Shown here piece after piece: positions 63,951 through 64,000 of a stretch of DNA of 64,000 bases (its first letter is position 1; every line of letters begins with the position of its first letter). Source of the DNA: Pseudolysinimonas kribbensis (GTDB lineage: Bacteria > Actinomycetota > Actinomycetes > Actinomycetales > Microbacteriaceae); NCBI RefSeq assembly GCF_030161895.1, contig NZ_BSVB01000001.1, positions 2,170,001 to 2,234,000 of the forward strand, in the 5' to 3' direction. The notes beneath the pieces were generated by a model. The model was not told the origin of the DNA. It saw nothing but the letters and a program-made list of their open reading frames with translations, and searched no databases. Both the position numbers and the translations under genes were made by a program.

Positions 63951-64000
63951 GTGCCCGCGGGAATGGAGCAGGCCTACCTCGAGAACGGCGGCACCGCGCT
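63951..64000 (+). CDS. Start of a further gene, truncated by the window edge
   Basis: An open frame begins at GTG 63951 or ATG 63963 and runs off the end, reading MEQAYLENGGTA from the ATG. It starts 2 nt after the permease stop (GTG) and probably belongs to the same operon, where glycoside hydrolases are common. Sixteen codons are too few to identify it. Confidence 0.4.
   Translation, partial: MPAGMEQAYLENGGTA

Noticed and set aside
63951-64000. Naming the truncated last gene as a specific glycosidase
   Set aside because: Sixteen codons do not show a family motif; only operon context suggests sugar metabolism.

Overview
The window is very GC-rich DNA, and its genes are packed with ATGA, GTGA and TGATG overlaps. 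It carries the actinobacterial layout of the str, S10, spc and alpha ribosomal operons followed by rplM-rpsI-glmM-coaA-glmS-acpS-alr-tsaE-tsaB-rimI-tsaD-groES. Promoters have TANNNT -10 boxes, many of them 6-7 nt from the start codon. An F420-type (Ddn-like) protein, a LigC-type ligase and DUF7927-type surface repeats are also present. Together these suggest a high-GC actinobacterium, most likely a member of the Microbacteriaceae. The genus cannot be fixed from the sequence.

Layout. Positions 1-6613 hold the distal part of a type IV pilus operon: major pilin, two minor pilins, a PilX-like protein with a beta-helix-like repeat domain, prepilin peptidase, then PilM, PilN and PilO. The assembly and retraction ATPases and PilC would lie upstream. 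Positions 6834-11167 are rpsL-rpsG-fusA-tuf. A type IB topoisomerase follows (11370-12338). Positions 12751-22607 are the S10 and spc ribosomal operons without rpsN, followed by secY-adk, infA-rpmJ-rpsM-rpsK-rpoA-rplQ (to 27984). An accessory block with a primase-polymerase, a LigC-like ligase and an SGNH-fused acyltransferase separates rplQ from truA. A second block of about 10 kb separates truA from rplM. It consists of one giant repeat adhesin of about 3,050 residues and a small membrane-anchored partner.

From 43266 the conserved order resumes: rplM, rpsI, glmM, a Ddn-like enzyme, coaA (reverse), glmS, acpS, alr, tsaE, tsaB, rimI, tsaD. After it come two DUF4190-like membrane proteins, a SAM methyltransferase (reverse), groES without groEL, a RarD-like permease, an orphan periplasmic-type lipoprotein and guaB. 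The window ends in a LacI-controlled sugar ABC importer (repressor, lipoprotein, two permeases) and the first codons of another gene.

The sequence itself has a defect. Twenty-seven frame breaks were found, almost all explained by one base missing from a run of G or C. Several lie in genes that cells cannot lose (fusA, rplQ, glmM, glmS, alr, tsaB). I treat these as sequencing or assembly errors and annotate each gene across its breaks.

The most original signals are: (1) the giant adhesin, whose repeats 2-8 and 9-15 are two copies of a seven-repeat block offset by exactly 2,652 bases; (2) a recurrent pair of hairpins, first loop TTTC and second loop TCT, upstream of both rpsM and rpoA; (3) a set of genes with a -10 box exactly 6-7 nt from the start codon, implying leaderless mRNAs; and (4) a pilus-tip-like PilX/beta-helix fusion.
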